Below, piece by piece: positions 5,460 through 11,528 of a stretch of DNA of 11,528 nt; the first letter of the stretch is position 1, and the number at the start of each line of letters is the position of its first letter. Source of the DNA: REEB481 sp039796915 (lineage in GTDB: Bacteria > Bacteroidota > Bacteroidia > NS11-12g > UBA955); the NCBI GenBank assembly GCA_039796915.1, contig JBDKIU010000157.1, positions 1 to 11,528 on the forward strand. The letters are read 5' to 3'. The translations under genes were made by a program, and so were the position numbers. The notes under the pieces were generated by a model that was given only the letters and a program-made list of their open reading frames with translations, searched no databases and was not told where the DNA came from.

Positions 5460-5983
5460 AATTCCCGCTTCCAGATCATGATGAAATCATTCATGAAGTA
5501 GCCGTTTCCTATGTCAAAATCGGCGCAGCGTTCAATGCGGAATCCCAAGGAAAAATAGAAATTTATTGCCTTGTAGTTCTGTCGGTTTACCTGCAGGCGC
5601 ATGCAGCTTACCTGCGGGAATTGCTGTTGCAGCAGCTGGAAGGCGTTTCTGCCGATGCCGCGGCCTTGCTGTTCGGTACGGATATACCATTTGGAAATGA
5701 ACAAGGTATCATCTGCACGCTGATACACGCCAAGAAATCCGGATGGATGCTGTGCATCGGCACCCAACAGAAACAGTTCCTGTCCTTCGTTTTGTTGGCG
5801 CAGCAAGGCCGCTTCGCTGTAATTGGATTCGAGCATGAACGTGATTTGGTCTATGCTGATGATGCCCGGATAATGCTGATGCCAGATGTCGTGCGCAAGC
5901 TGTTGCACCGTGCCGAATTGTGCCGTTGTGTTGCAGGGAATGAGTTGTAGCGCCACGGGACGAAGTTCATGATTAATCTTCAT
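5456..5983 (-). CDS. GNAT-family N-acetyltransferase
   Basis: The 175-residue protein contains the acetyl-CoA-binding motif RTEQQGRGIGR (102-112; Q/RxxGxG/A type) preceded by the strand LFISKWYI (94-101), and the C-terminal GNAT motif NYKAINFYFSLGF (136-148). The N-terminal half (AHDIWHQHYPGIIS, 30-43, then QITFML) resembles a common Bacteroidota GNAT subgroup of unknown substrate. The length is normal for a single GNAT domain. The acceptor could be a small molecule, an antibiotic-like amine or a protein N-terminus; nothing here decides. The gene converges on the globin gene with a 4-nt overlap, and its start region lies beneath the start of the divergent ABC ATPase. No clear promoter was found. 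Confidence 0.85.
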   Translation of the reverse strand: MKINHELRPVALQLIPCNTTAQFGTVQQLAHDIWHQHYPGIISIDQITFMLESNYSEAALLRQQNEGQELFLLGADAQHPSGFLGVYQRADDTLFISKWYIRTEQQGRGIGRNAFQLLQQQFPQVSCMRLQVNRQNYKAINFYFSLGFRIERCADFDIGNGYFMNDFIMIWKREF

Positions 5984-6721
5984 CTTTGCAGAGCTGTGAA
6001 CGGCTTACGGGCAATAGCGTTGCAAACCGGTTATCCGGGCGCGGCAAAGCCGCTGCTTGCCGATCCGCTTTCTTTTGAAGCTGCCCGGGGTGCTCTTTGG
6101 GTGCTGGCCGGCCACAATGGTGCCGGAAAAAGTACACTGCTGCACACGTTATGCGGATTGCTGCCGGCGTATCGCGGCACGGTTTGCTGGAACGAACAGT
6201 CTGTTGCCGATTTAGATCCGCTGAGCCGCAGCGCCATCTTTGCGCTGGTGTTTACAACCCGGCCCGCGGCGGCTTCCTTCACCGGAAGTGAGCTGGTTGG
6301 CACTGCGCTGTTTCGCAAGCGCGACTTGTCCGAAAAGCAACGGCAGGAACGCATCATGCAGGCGCTGGAGACTGCTGCTGCTGTGCATCTTTCCGCGGTT
6401 TATTTTGGGAAGATGAGCGACGGCGAAAAACAGAAAGTATTGCTGGCGCGCGCCCTGGCTCAGGATACACCCGTGCTGCTGCTGGATGAACCCAGCGCCT
6501 TCCTTGATTTCGTGGCCAAAAGAGAACTGGCTGCATTGCTGCAACGGCTGGCGCACGAATTTCAAAAGCTGGTGGTGGTGAGCACCCACGACACCGAAGT
6601 GTTTCTGCCGCGTGCCGACGATTTACTGTTCATCGACAGCCACCGCGTGGGCAGACATGTTCCTCAGCCCGCAGGCAATCCCGAAGCAGCAAAGCTGTTC
6701 CAGGCTGACGGAGCAGGTTGA
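5969..6721 (+). CDS. ABC transporter ATP-binding protein, FecE/FepC-like
   Basis: The 250-residue cytosolic ATPase has Walker A GHNGAGKST (48-56), signature MSDGEKQ (149-155), Walker B VLLLDEP (169-175), D-loop AFLD (177-180) and the H-loop STHD (205-208). The block SDGEKQKVLLARALAQDTP followed by LLLDEPSAFLD is typical of ATPases of FecCD-type importers (iron-siderophore, haem, cobalamin), so metal-chelate uptake is likely. The Q-loop region (FALVFTTRP, 91-99) has no glutamine, a variation I associate with this subgroup. No permease or binding-protein gene is adjacent. The start is uncertain: ATG 5969 makes the gene overlap the divergent GNAT start by 15 nt, whereas CATCTTTG (5981-5988) resembles a -7 element and would favour GTG 5996. 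The stop abuts the convergent cytochrome gene. Confidence 0.88.
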   Translation: MINLHLCRAVNGLRAIALQTGYPGAAKPLLADPLSFEAARGALWVLAGHNGAGKSTLLHTLCGLLPAYRGTVCWNEQSVADLDPLSRSAIFALVFTTRPAAASFTGSELVGTALFRKRDLSEKQRQERIMQALETAAAVHLSAVYFGKMSDGEKQKVLLARALAQDTPVLLLDEPSAFLDFVAKRELAALLQRLAHEFQKLVVVSTHDTEVFLPRADDLLFIDSHRVGRHVPQPAGNPEAAKLFQADGAG

Positions 6722-7057
6722 TCACTTCGCAGGAAAACCCCCATCATACCAGGCTTTGAAGGCGTCGAGTTCTGCCTGTGTCGCACCGCTGGGCGGCATG
6801 GATTTCTTCGTGTACACTTCACTGTAAATCTTGCTGATTTTTCCCTTGATGCTTCCGGCAAAATCCTCCGGATTATACGCCCAGGCAAGGCGGTTGCTGC
6901 CTCCTTTTCCATGGCAGGAACCACATTTGCTGTCGAACCAGGGACGCATGGTGGCATGTTCAAAAGCGGTGCTTTCCTTTTTGCACGAAGTGGTCAGCAG
7001 TGCGGTAAGCAAGGCGCATCCAAGCACTGCGCCGGTAAGAAGCCTGTTCTTGTTCAT
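6722..7057 (-). CDS. Small lipoprotein c-type cytochrome
   Basis: The 111-residue product begins with a lipoprotein signal peptide (MNKNRLLTGAVLGCALL), and the lipobox LTTSC makes Cys25 the lipidated residue. The mature part has one c-type haem site CGSCH (45-49) and, 38 residues later, SMPP (86-89), whose Met87 is the expected sixth haem ligand. This is the minimal class I cytochrome c layout, tethered to a periplasm-facing membrane surface. It probably carries electrons for an unidentified partner; no oxidase or reductase gene is nearby. The C-terminus ELDAFKAWYDGGFP is the usual closing helix. Its stop lies directly against the stop of the ABC ATPase (0 nt apart). It is divergent from trmN6, with 79 nt between the starts chosen here. 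Confidence 0.87.
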   Translation of the reverse strand: MNKNRLLTGAVLGCALLTALLTTSCKKESTAFEHATMRPWFDSKCGSCHGKGGSNRLAWAYNPEDFAGSIKGKISKIYSEVYTKKSMPPSGATQAELDAFKAWYDGGFPAK

Positions 7058-7114
7058 AACCTAATAAATGCAAAACAAGCGCAAATTGTTCTGTACCAAA
7101 CTTCGGCCCGGGGC

Positions 7115-7122
7115 TAATTTTG
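7115..7122 (+). promoter_or_regulatory. Perfect Bacteroidota -7 element before trmN6
   Basis: TAATTTTG matches TAnnTTTG at every fixed position. A weak TTCTG (7089-7093) lies 21 nt upstream where the -33 TTTG is expected. Transcription would begin near 7126, which excludes the in-frame ATG at 7068 and favours TTG 7137 as the trmN6 start. Confidence 0.5.
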
Positions 7123-7136
7123 TGTCCTCGGTTTCT

Positions 7137-7865
7137 TTGGCAAATTTCTATTTCAACTTCAGGCAATTTCAGATGGTACAACACCAGGCGGCGATGCGTA
7201 TCAGCACCGATGCCTGTTTGTTTGGTGCCTGGATTCAACTGAAAGCCGCCCGCAACATGCTGGATGTTGGCACGGGAACGGGTGTGCTGACGCTGATGCT
7301 GGCCCAGCGTTTTCCCGAAATCCGGTTTACGGCTGTGGAAGTGGAAGCCGGTGCTTGCGCCGATGCATCGCAGAATTTCAGCAGCTCGCCCTGGCATGAT
7401 CGTTTGCAGTTGTTTCAGGCCGATGTGCGCCATTGGCAAACAGCGGAAACTTTTGACGCCATTGTATGCAATCCGCCGTTCTTCATGCATGATTTACCGA
7501 ATCCGGAACAGCGGAAACAGCTGGCGCGGCATGGACAGTCCGGACTGAGTCCGGAGGCGCTGATGGAGGCGGTGAACCGCCTGCTCAGATCTGACGGGCA
7601 CTTGTACGTCATGCTTCCTCCGCAAACCATGATGATACTTGAACGCTGTGCCTCCGCCCTGGGCTGGTTTCCCGTTCAGCGTTGTGTGGTGCGGCATGCG
7701 CCGGAAAAACAAGCGCATCTGCACTTTGTGGTGTTTGCCCGAAATGGGCAGCCGCCCGCTTCTGAAGAACAGCTGATGCTGAAAACCGGCGATGCATACA
7801 GCGTCCGCGCCACCGAATTGCTGGCGCCCTATTATCTGTTTCTGGATACGGCTTCCGGTGGCTGA
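7137..7865 (+). CDS. trmN6: tRNA1(Val) (adenine(37)-N6)-methyltransferase
   Basis: The product is a SAM-dependent Rossmann-fold enzyme that methylates N6 of A37 in tRNA1(Val) (YfiC/TrmN6 family). Family marks from the chosen start are FYFNFRQFQMVQHQAAMRISTD..LFGAW at the N-terminus, LDVGTGTGVLTLMLAQR as the SAM-binding loop, VEVE at the end of the next strand, and the catalytic NPPF of N6-adenine methyltransferases (IVCNPPFF). The frame extends upstream to ATG 7068 (265 aa), but that stretch does not look coding and contains a perfect -7 promoter element. TTG 7137 gives 242 aa, close to the family's length, and keeps the conserved FxFxQF start; ATG 7173 would cut into it. The gene is followed 4 nt after its stop by a terminator-like hairpin. 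Confidence 0.87.
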   Translation: MANFYFNFRQFQMVQHQAAMRISTDACLFGAWIQLKAARNMLDVGTGTGVLTLMLAQRFPEIRFTAVEVEAGACADASQNFSSSPWHDRLQLFQADVRHWQTAETFDAIVCNPPFFMHDLPNPEQRKQLARHGQSGLSPEALMEAVNRLLRSDGHLYVMLPPQTMMILERCASALGWFPVQRCVVRHAPEKQAHLHFVVFARNGQPPASEEQLMLKTGDAYSVRATELLAPYYLFLDTASGG

Positions 7866-7869
7866 TTCC

Positions 7870-7898
7870 AAAAGCCGGGCTTAAATTGCAAGGCTTTT
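7870..7898. terminator. Terminator-like hairpin between trmN6 and the GH13 gene
   Basis: AAAAGCC (7870-7876) pairs with GGCTTTT (7892-7898), a perfect 7-bp stem with flanking A- and T-runs and a 15-nt loop. An alternative inner palindrome, AAGCC-G-GGCTT, overlaps the left arm. It begins 4 nt after the trmN6 stop and ends 9 nt before the GH13 start. The stem with a T-run fits an intrinsic terminator, possibly working in both directions, but it leaves little room for a GH13 promoter. Confidence 0.5.
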
Positions 7899-7907
7899 GT
7901 CATAAAC

Positions 7908-10247
7908 ATGAATATCCTGTCGCGCCTGTGTTTGCTGGGATTAGTGCTTGTTGGTGCCTGTAATTTTCACCGCAGTGCCCGTATTCCCGAAGTTGCTGCC
8001 ATAAAAAGCCTCACGTCCATGGTGCAGCTGCAACCTTTTCCCACGGTGTTTTACCTGCATGATGTAGTTCCCGATGTACGCAAAGTGGACAGCCTGAGCA
8101 GCAGTGCCGGTTACCGCGTGAGCTGGCTTCCCGGAGCCGATACAGCCTTACTTGTTGCCGACAGCAACGCTCCGGCCATGGGTGCGTTACGCATCTGGAT
8201 TGCCGGTTATGCTTATACGACTCCACTGCGCAAGAGCCGGAAATCCTGGCAGACTTTTTCCTTTGCCGATCCGGAACAACGCCGTTCTTCCATGGCGGTA
8301 AAAGGCAGTTTCAACGGCTGGAATCCAAAGGCCGGCAGCATGGAATGGAAGCAGGGAAACTGGACGTATTCCTGCTGGCTGGGTCCGGGCAACCATCAAT
8401 ATGTGCTCGTGGCCGATGGGCAGCGCGAACTGCGTGATCCTTCCAATGGCGACAGCATCAGCAATGGCATGGGCGGCTGGAACTCGCTGCGCCGCACAGG
8501 TACGGATGGAACTTCGCCTGTCTTGACCACCAAAGCGTTTACCGGAACGCAGGTACGCCTGAGCATGACCACAGGCGCAAGCATCCTCGCCATGTGGGAA
8601 AACCATGAATTGCCCTGGGACAGCGCCCAGGGTTTTGTCACTGTTGAAATTCCGAAGCTGGCGAAAAAGAAAGAACGCAGCCACCTGCGCATCTGGGTAT
8701 ATGATCAGAACCGCAGCGGCAACGATGTGCTGATTCCGCTGGAACGTGGGAAGGTGCTGGTGGATTCCGCAGCGCTGAAACGCAGTGACCTGCACGCCTC
8801 GGTCATCTACAACCCGATGATTGACCGCTTTTTCAACGGAACAACGGTCAACGACCGCCCCTTGAAACGTGCCGATGTGCATCCACGTGTGGATTTCTAC
8901 GGCGGCGACGTGGTGGGCATTACCCGCAAAATCCGCGACGGATATTTTTCCAGACTGGGCATCAACACTTTATGGATTTCGCCTGTGGTATTGAATCCAG
9001 ACGGACCTTACGGCCAATGGCCGAATCCTTCGACCAAATTCAGCGCGTACCACGGCTATTGGCCCATCAGCAGCACCCGCACGGATCCGCGTTTCTGCAC
9101 CGCCGAAGAGCTGAAGGAACTCATCAGCGTAGCCCACAGCCATGGCATCAATGTGTTGCTCGATTACGTGGCGCATCATGTGCATCAGGAACACCAGTTG
9201 TTTCGGGAACATCCGGAATGGTTCAGCAGCCTCATGCTTCCCGACGGTACAAAAAATACCGAACGCTGGGATGAATACCGGCTCAGCACCTGGTTTGATG
9301 ATTTTCTTCCAACCTTCAACTTCAGCAATCCCGAAGTGGTGGCGCGTATGTCTGACAGCGCCGTATGGTGGCTGGAACAGTTTCCTGCGGATGGGTTCCG
9401 ACATGATGCGACCAAACATATTCCCGAAGCCTTCTGGAGGGCGCTCACCCGCAAGCTGAAACAGCGCATCAGCGAGACCGATTCAGGCCGCGGACTGTTC
9501 CAGATTGGCGAAACCTACGGAAGTCCGGAGCTGATCAGCGGATACCTGGGCAGCGGTATGCTTGACGCCCAATTCGACTTCAACCTGTACGACGCGGCCG
9601 TGGCCGCATTCAGCAAACCTGGCGGCATGAAACATCTGGAAGAAGTGCTGCGCGAAAGCATGGAATGGTACGGCAGCCACCACCTGATGGGCAACATCAC
9701 CGGAAACCAGGACCGGCCGAGGTTTGTGTCGCTGGCCGATGGCAGCATTCCGGAACTTGGCAGCACCAAGCAGGCGGGCTGGGATCGCGCAATTGTCAAC
9801 AGGAATGAAGAAGCGTTTCATCAGCTGCAGGCCTTGTTTGCGTTTATGTGCGCTGTGCCCGGTATTCCGGTTTTGTATTATGGCGATGAGATTGGCATGC
9901 CCGGTGCGAATGACCCCGACAGCCGCCGCATGATGCGTTTCGACTCGCTGAATTCCATGCAGCAGGCCCAGCGCGACATGTTTGGCAAGCTGGCCCGGAT
10001 GCGGCGCAACCATCTGGCACTCAGCTATGGCGATGTGCGCATCATCAGCGCCGATGGAGAAAGCCTGGTGCTGGAACGGAACTACTTTGGCAAGAAGATT
10101 GTTTGTGTATTCCACCGGGGAAATTCCGCCAGAACCTTCACATTGCAGTCAGCACCTACACATTCCCTCTGTGGAAACAAGGTGCAGCGCACAGGCAATG
10201 AGGTTCGGGTTACCCTTCCCCCAAACCGATTTGACTATCTTTACTGA
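7908..10247 (+). CDS. Lipoprotein GH13 alpha-glucan hydrolase (cyclomaltodextrinase/neopullulanase-like)
   Basis: The 779-residue product starts with a lipoprotein signal peptide ending in LVLVGAC (Cys18 lipidated), so it is probably membrane-anchored outside the cytosol. Residues 40-105 are a beta-rich module, 125-180 a CBM48/glycogen-binding-like module (VKGSFNGWNPKAG, then GNHQYVLVADG), and 210-290 a further beta domain. From about 295 comes the GH13 (beta/alpha)8 barrel: region I DYVAHH (419-424), region II GFRHDATKH (496-504) with nucleophile D500, region III GETYG (534-538) with acid/base E535, and region IV GNQD (599-602) with D602. A short C-terminal beta domain ends the protein. The enzyme should cleave alpha-1,4-glucans or maltooligosaccharides. 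Region IV has Gln601 where most GH13 enzymes have His. The next gene follows after 1 nt. The family is certain, the substrate inferred. Confidence 0.9.
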   Translation: MNILSRLCLLGLVLVGACNFHRSARIPEVAAIKSLTSMVQLQPFPTVFYLHDVVPDVRKVDSLSSSAGYRVSWLPGADTALLVADSNAPAMGALRIWIAGYAYTTPLRKSRKSWQTFSFADPEQRRSSMAVKGSFNGWNPKAGSMEWKQGNWTYSCWLGPGNHQYVLVADGQRELRDPSNGDSISNGMGGWNSLRRTGTDGTSPVLTTKAFTGTQVRLSMTTGASILAMWENHELPWDSAQGFVTVEIPKLAKKKERSHLRIWVYDQNRSGNDVLIPLERGKVLVDSAALKRSDLHASVIYNPMIDRFFNGTTVNDRPLKRADVHPRVDFYGGDVVGITRKIRDGYFSRLGINTLWISPVVLNPDGPYGQWPNPSTKFSAYHGYWPISSTRTDPRFCTAEELKELISVAHSHGINVLLDYVAHHVHQEHQLFREHPEWFSSLMLPDGTKNTERWDEYRLSTWFDDFLPTFNFSNPEVVARMSDSAVWWLEQFPADGFRHDATKHIPEAFWRALTRKLKQRISETDSGRGLFQIGETYGSPELISGYLGSGMLDAQFDFNLYDAAVAAFSKPGGMKHLEEVLRESMEWYGSHHLMGNITGNQDRPRFVSLADGSIPELGSTKQAGWDRAIVNRNEEAFHQLQALFAFMCAVPGIPVLYYGDEIGMPGANDPDSRRMMRFDSLNSMQQAQRDMFGKLARMRRNHLALSYGDVRIISADGESLVLERNYFGKKIVCVFHRGNSARTFTLQSAPTHSLCGNKVQRTGNEVRVTLPPNRFDYLY

Positions 10248-10248
10248 A

Positions 10249-10857
10249 ATGAAACGCTATACCATTTTCCTTACGGCAGCAATGCTCTTCACCGGAAACA
10301 TCATGGCTCAGGATACCATGACCCTACTCAACCGCGAAGTGATTCTATGTAAGGTGAAAACCATCAACCGCAGCGATGTGGATTACGTGCTTTGGACTTC
10401 GCGTTCGGGCCCGGTGTATGGGGTTGCCAAATCCATGATCCACAAAATTCAATACGAAACAGGTGGAGATCTGGTGTTGAATCCTATGCCTTCCGAAGAG
10501 AAGAAAAGCGCCACGCGCGACTCTGCGGTGCAGGGAACCTACATGCAGGGTGTGGAAGATGCACGCAAGCATTATTTTGGCTATGGCCCGGCACGCACGG
10601 TTTCCGTGGGCATGGGATTTCTTGCCTTGTTTACGAGCGGACTCAGCGCGCTGCCTTCGGCCCTGATGTCGGTGAAAACGCCCGACAAACAACGACTCGG
10701 TTTGCCTGATGAAGCCTTGTTCGACAACAATAAAAGCTACCGCGACGGCTACTTATACGAGGCCAAGAAAATCAAAAGCAAGAAAATCTGGACGTCTTAT
10801 GGCGCCGGTGTTGGCTTGTTTGTGGTGACGCTGGTAGGCTTGGTGATTCTGCTTTAA
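10249..10857 (+). CDS. Exported protein of unknown function with C-terminal membrane segments
   Basis: The 202-residue product is not tied to a known function. It begins with a signal peptide (MKRYTIFLTAAMLFTGNIMAQ) cleaved near residue 21. Residues 22-78 form a small beta-rich domain (DTMTLLNREVILCKVKTIN, then GPVYGVAKSMIHKIQYE); I recognise this as the pattern of a Bacteroidota surface-protein domain with the layout 'D-T, hydrophilic turn, C-K-V, Y-x-V, I-x-Y-E-x-G'. A linker follows, then a small-residue-rich hydrophobic stretch (118-141), the charged segment SYRDGYLYEAKKIKSKKIW (163-181), and a terminal hydrophobic helix (184-202). The open frame extends back to 9982 inside the GH13 gene, but only ATG 10249 gives a signal peptide and does not overlap. 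The start is one base after the GH13 stop, so the two are probably co-transcribed and translationally coupled. Confidence 0.82.
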   Translation: MKRYTIFLTAAMLFTGNIMAQDTMTLLNREVILCKVKTINRSDVDYVLWTSRSGPVYGVAKSMIHKIQYETGGDLVLNPMPSEEKKSATRDSAVQGTYMQGVEDARKHYFGYGPARTVSVGMGFLALFTSGLSALPSALMSVKTPDKQRLGLPDEALFDNNKSYRDGYLYEAKKIKSKKIWTSYGAGVGLFVVTLVGLVILL

Positions 10858-10935
10858 TCGCCAGGCCGGAGGCTCGTTATTTTGCCGATCGCTGATGAGC
10901 CATCGCCGGTCCCGCGGCGGGGAAACGCCTTTGGT
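10858..10935. other. Convergent gap between the exported protein and the thioredoxin-like gene
   Basis: This 78-nt gap holds the ends of two convergent genes. A weak GC-rich dyad CGCCG/CGGCG with loop GTCCCG lies near 10907-10922, without a following T-run. It may act as a bidirectional stop, but the evidence is thin. Nothing else was recognised. Confidence 0.2.
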
Positions 10936-11528
10936 TTATTTGCCCAGAATATCGAGCAAGTCGGCTTCGAGGCTCTTTTTAGGAACTTCGGTGATGCGGC
11001 CAACTTCCACGCCGTTTCGGAATACTGCAATGAGTGGAACCAGCGTGAGGCCCGGTTTGGCGGCAAATCCATTGGCATTCAGCGGCTTCTTGGCGCGGTT
11101 TACTCCGCTGTAGTGAAAGTTGTCGGGAGGAAAGTTGCACTGGTCCAGTAAGGAAACAAGTTTGGGCAGTTCTCTGCGCGTATCGTCGCACCAGGCGCCG
11201 CCGGCTACAAAGATTTCTGTGCCCTGAAGTGCGGTTCGGAGCTGCTCCTGCATTCTGGGTTCAAGGTTGAAGTTGGGATATTGCGCGGCCAGGATTTCCA
11301 TGAATTGGTCGCGGTTGCTGGGCGAAGCGGCGTCTTCAGCATCCCATTCCAGGTTCAGGTCGTTGAGGAGTTTGTTATATACAGCCATGCTTTTGGATAT
11401 GGCAGGAATTGAAGGTAGGGTGTCGGGTTTAATCCTGCGCGCAGCGGCAGTATCCGGCATGATCGGGCGGTTCAGGCTGTCGCGAACCATAGAATCTCCG
11501 GGCGCGGGCATCAGCACATATGCGCCGG
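10936..11528 (-). CDS. Thioredoxin-fold protein with single active-site cysteine (N-terminus beyond right edge)
   Basis: The frame is open to the window's last base, so the true start may lie outside; the first in-window ATG is at 11511. The visible part opens with a Pro/Asp/Arg-rich, probably disordered stretch, then a helical segment (AVYNKLLNDLNLEW and DQFMEILAAQYPNFNLE). A thioredoxin-like domain follows: the strand EIFVAGGAWCDDTRREL, with one cysteine (codon 11190-11188) in WCDDT where thioredoxins have WCGPC, and the cis-proline strand LTLVPLIAVFRNGVEVGRI. A CxxT site cannot form the usual intramolecular disulfide, so it may act as a monothiol reductase or peroxidase-like protein, or be non-catalytic. 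The fold is likely, the function unknown. The gene converges on the exported protein. Confidence 0.75.
   Translation of the reverse strand, partial: GAYVLMPAPGDSMVRDSLNRPIMPDTAAARRIKPDTLPSIPAISKSMAVYNKLLNDLNLEWDAEDAASPSNRDQFMEILAAQYPNFNLEPRMQEQLRTALQGTEIFVAGGAWCDDTRRELPKLVSLLDQCNFPPDNFHYSGVNRAKKPLNANGFAAKPGLTLVPLIAVFRNGVEVGRITEVPKKSLEADLLDILGK

Noticed and set aside
6960..7490. 176-codon minus-strand frame across the cytochrome/trmN6 gap
   Set aside because: Covers the divergent promoter region and the 5' half of trmN6 on the wrong strand, with no motif.
8187..8882. 231-codon minus-strand frame, and a similar one at 9483-10115
   Set aside because: Both are inside the GH13 gene on the opposite strand; His/Ala/Gln-rich shadows.
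9982..10248. 89-codon upstream extension of the exported protein
   Set aside because: It lies in another frame inside the GH13 gene. ATG 10249 gives a clean signal peptide and one-base spacing.
1..11528. tRNA/rRNA genes, CRISPR arrays, insertion sequences, prophage or attachment sites
   Set aside because: No repeats of suitable length, no transposase or phage motif, and no cloverleaf-like segment was found by eye on either strand.

Overview
The window looks like a chromosomal segment of a Bacteroidota bacterium, perhaps of the Chitinophagales/Sphingobacteriia type, with fairly GC-rich coding DNA. The reasons are: no Shine-Dalgarno sequences in front of the genes; promoter elements resembling the Bacteroidota -7 box TAnnTTTG; and family members typical of the phylum (a three-domain MBL-rhodanese protein, a TPMT-family methyltransferase, a lipoprotein cytochrome, a lipoprotein GH13 enzyme). 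This placement is inferred from gene style; no rRNA or marker gene is present. No tRNA, rRNA, CRISPR array, insertion sequence or phage gene was seen. The DNA is densely coding and no gene-free stretch exceeds 130 bases.

Left part (1-5459), a stress/detoxification neighbourhood. Six genes lie on the minus strand. In transcription order they are a Crp/Fnr-type regulator, a TPMT-family methyltransferase overlapping it by 8 nt, a CDF-type cation transporter, a ferritin-like/VIT1 fusion (MbfA-like) iron/manganese exporter, a CstB-like persulfide dioxygenase/rhodanese fusion, and the first 33 codons of a stand-alone rhodanese. Facing away from the regulator is a group III truncated haemoglobin. 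A palindrome with FNR geometry (TGAC-N4-GTCA) sits midway between regulator and globin. A near-identical copy, plus a second box exactly 22 bp further upstream, precedes the CstB-like gene. In all three cases a TAnnTTTG-like element starts 29.5-30.5 bp from the palindrome centre. This suggests one regulon joining sulfide/persulfide oxidation, a haem globin and the regulator itself, and it is the most interesting signal in the window.

Middle part (5456-7865), mixed single genes on alternating strands: a GNAT acetyltransferase, an orphan FecE/FepC-like ABC ATPase, a small lipoprotein cytochrome c, and TrmN6 (tRNA1(Val) A37 N6-methyltransferase). The TrmN6 gene carries the only perfect TAnnTTTG match among the gene-start regions I examined, and that match decides its start. 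Gene ends are packed tightly: one convergent pair overlaps by 4 nt and another abuts exactly.

Right part (7870-11528): a terminator-like hairpin, a large lipoprotein GH13 alpha-glucan hydrolase with an N-terminal glycogen-binding-like module, and, one base after its stop, an exported 202-residue protein of unknown function with C-terminal membrane segments. Convergent to these is a thioredoxin-fold protein with a single active-site cysteine that runs off the right edge.
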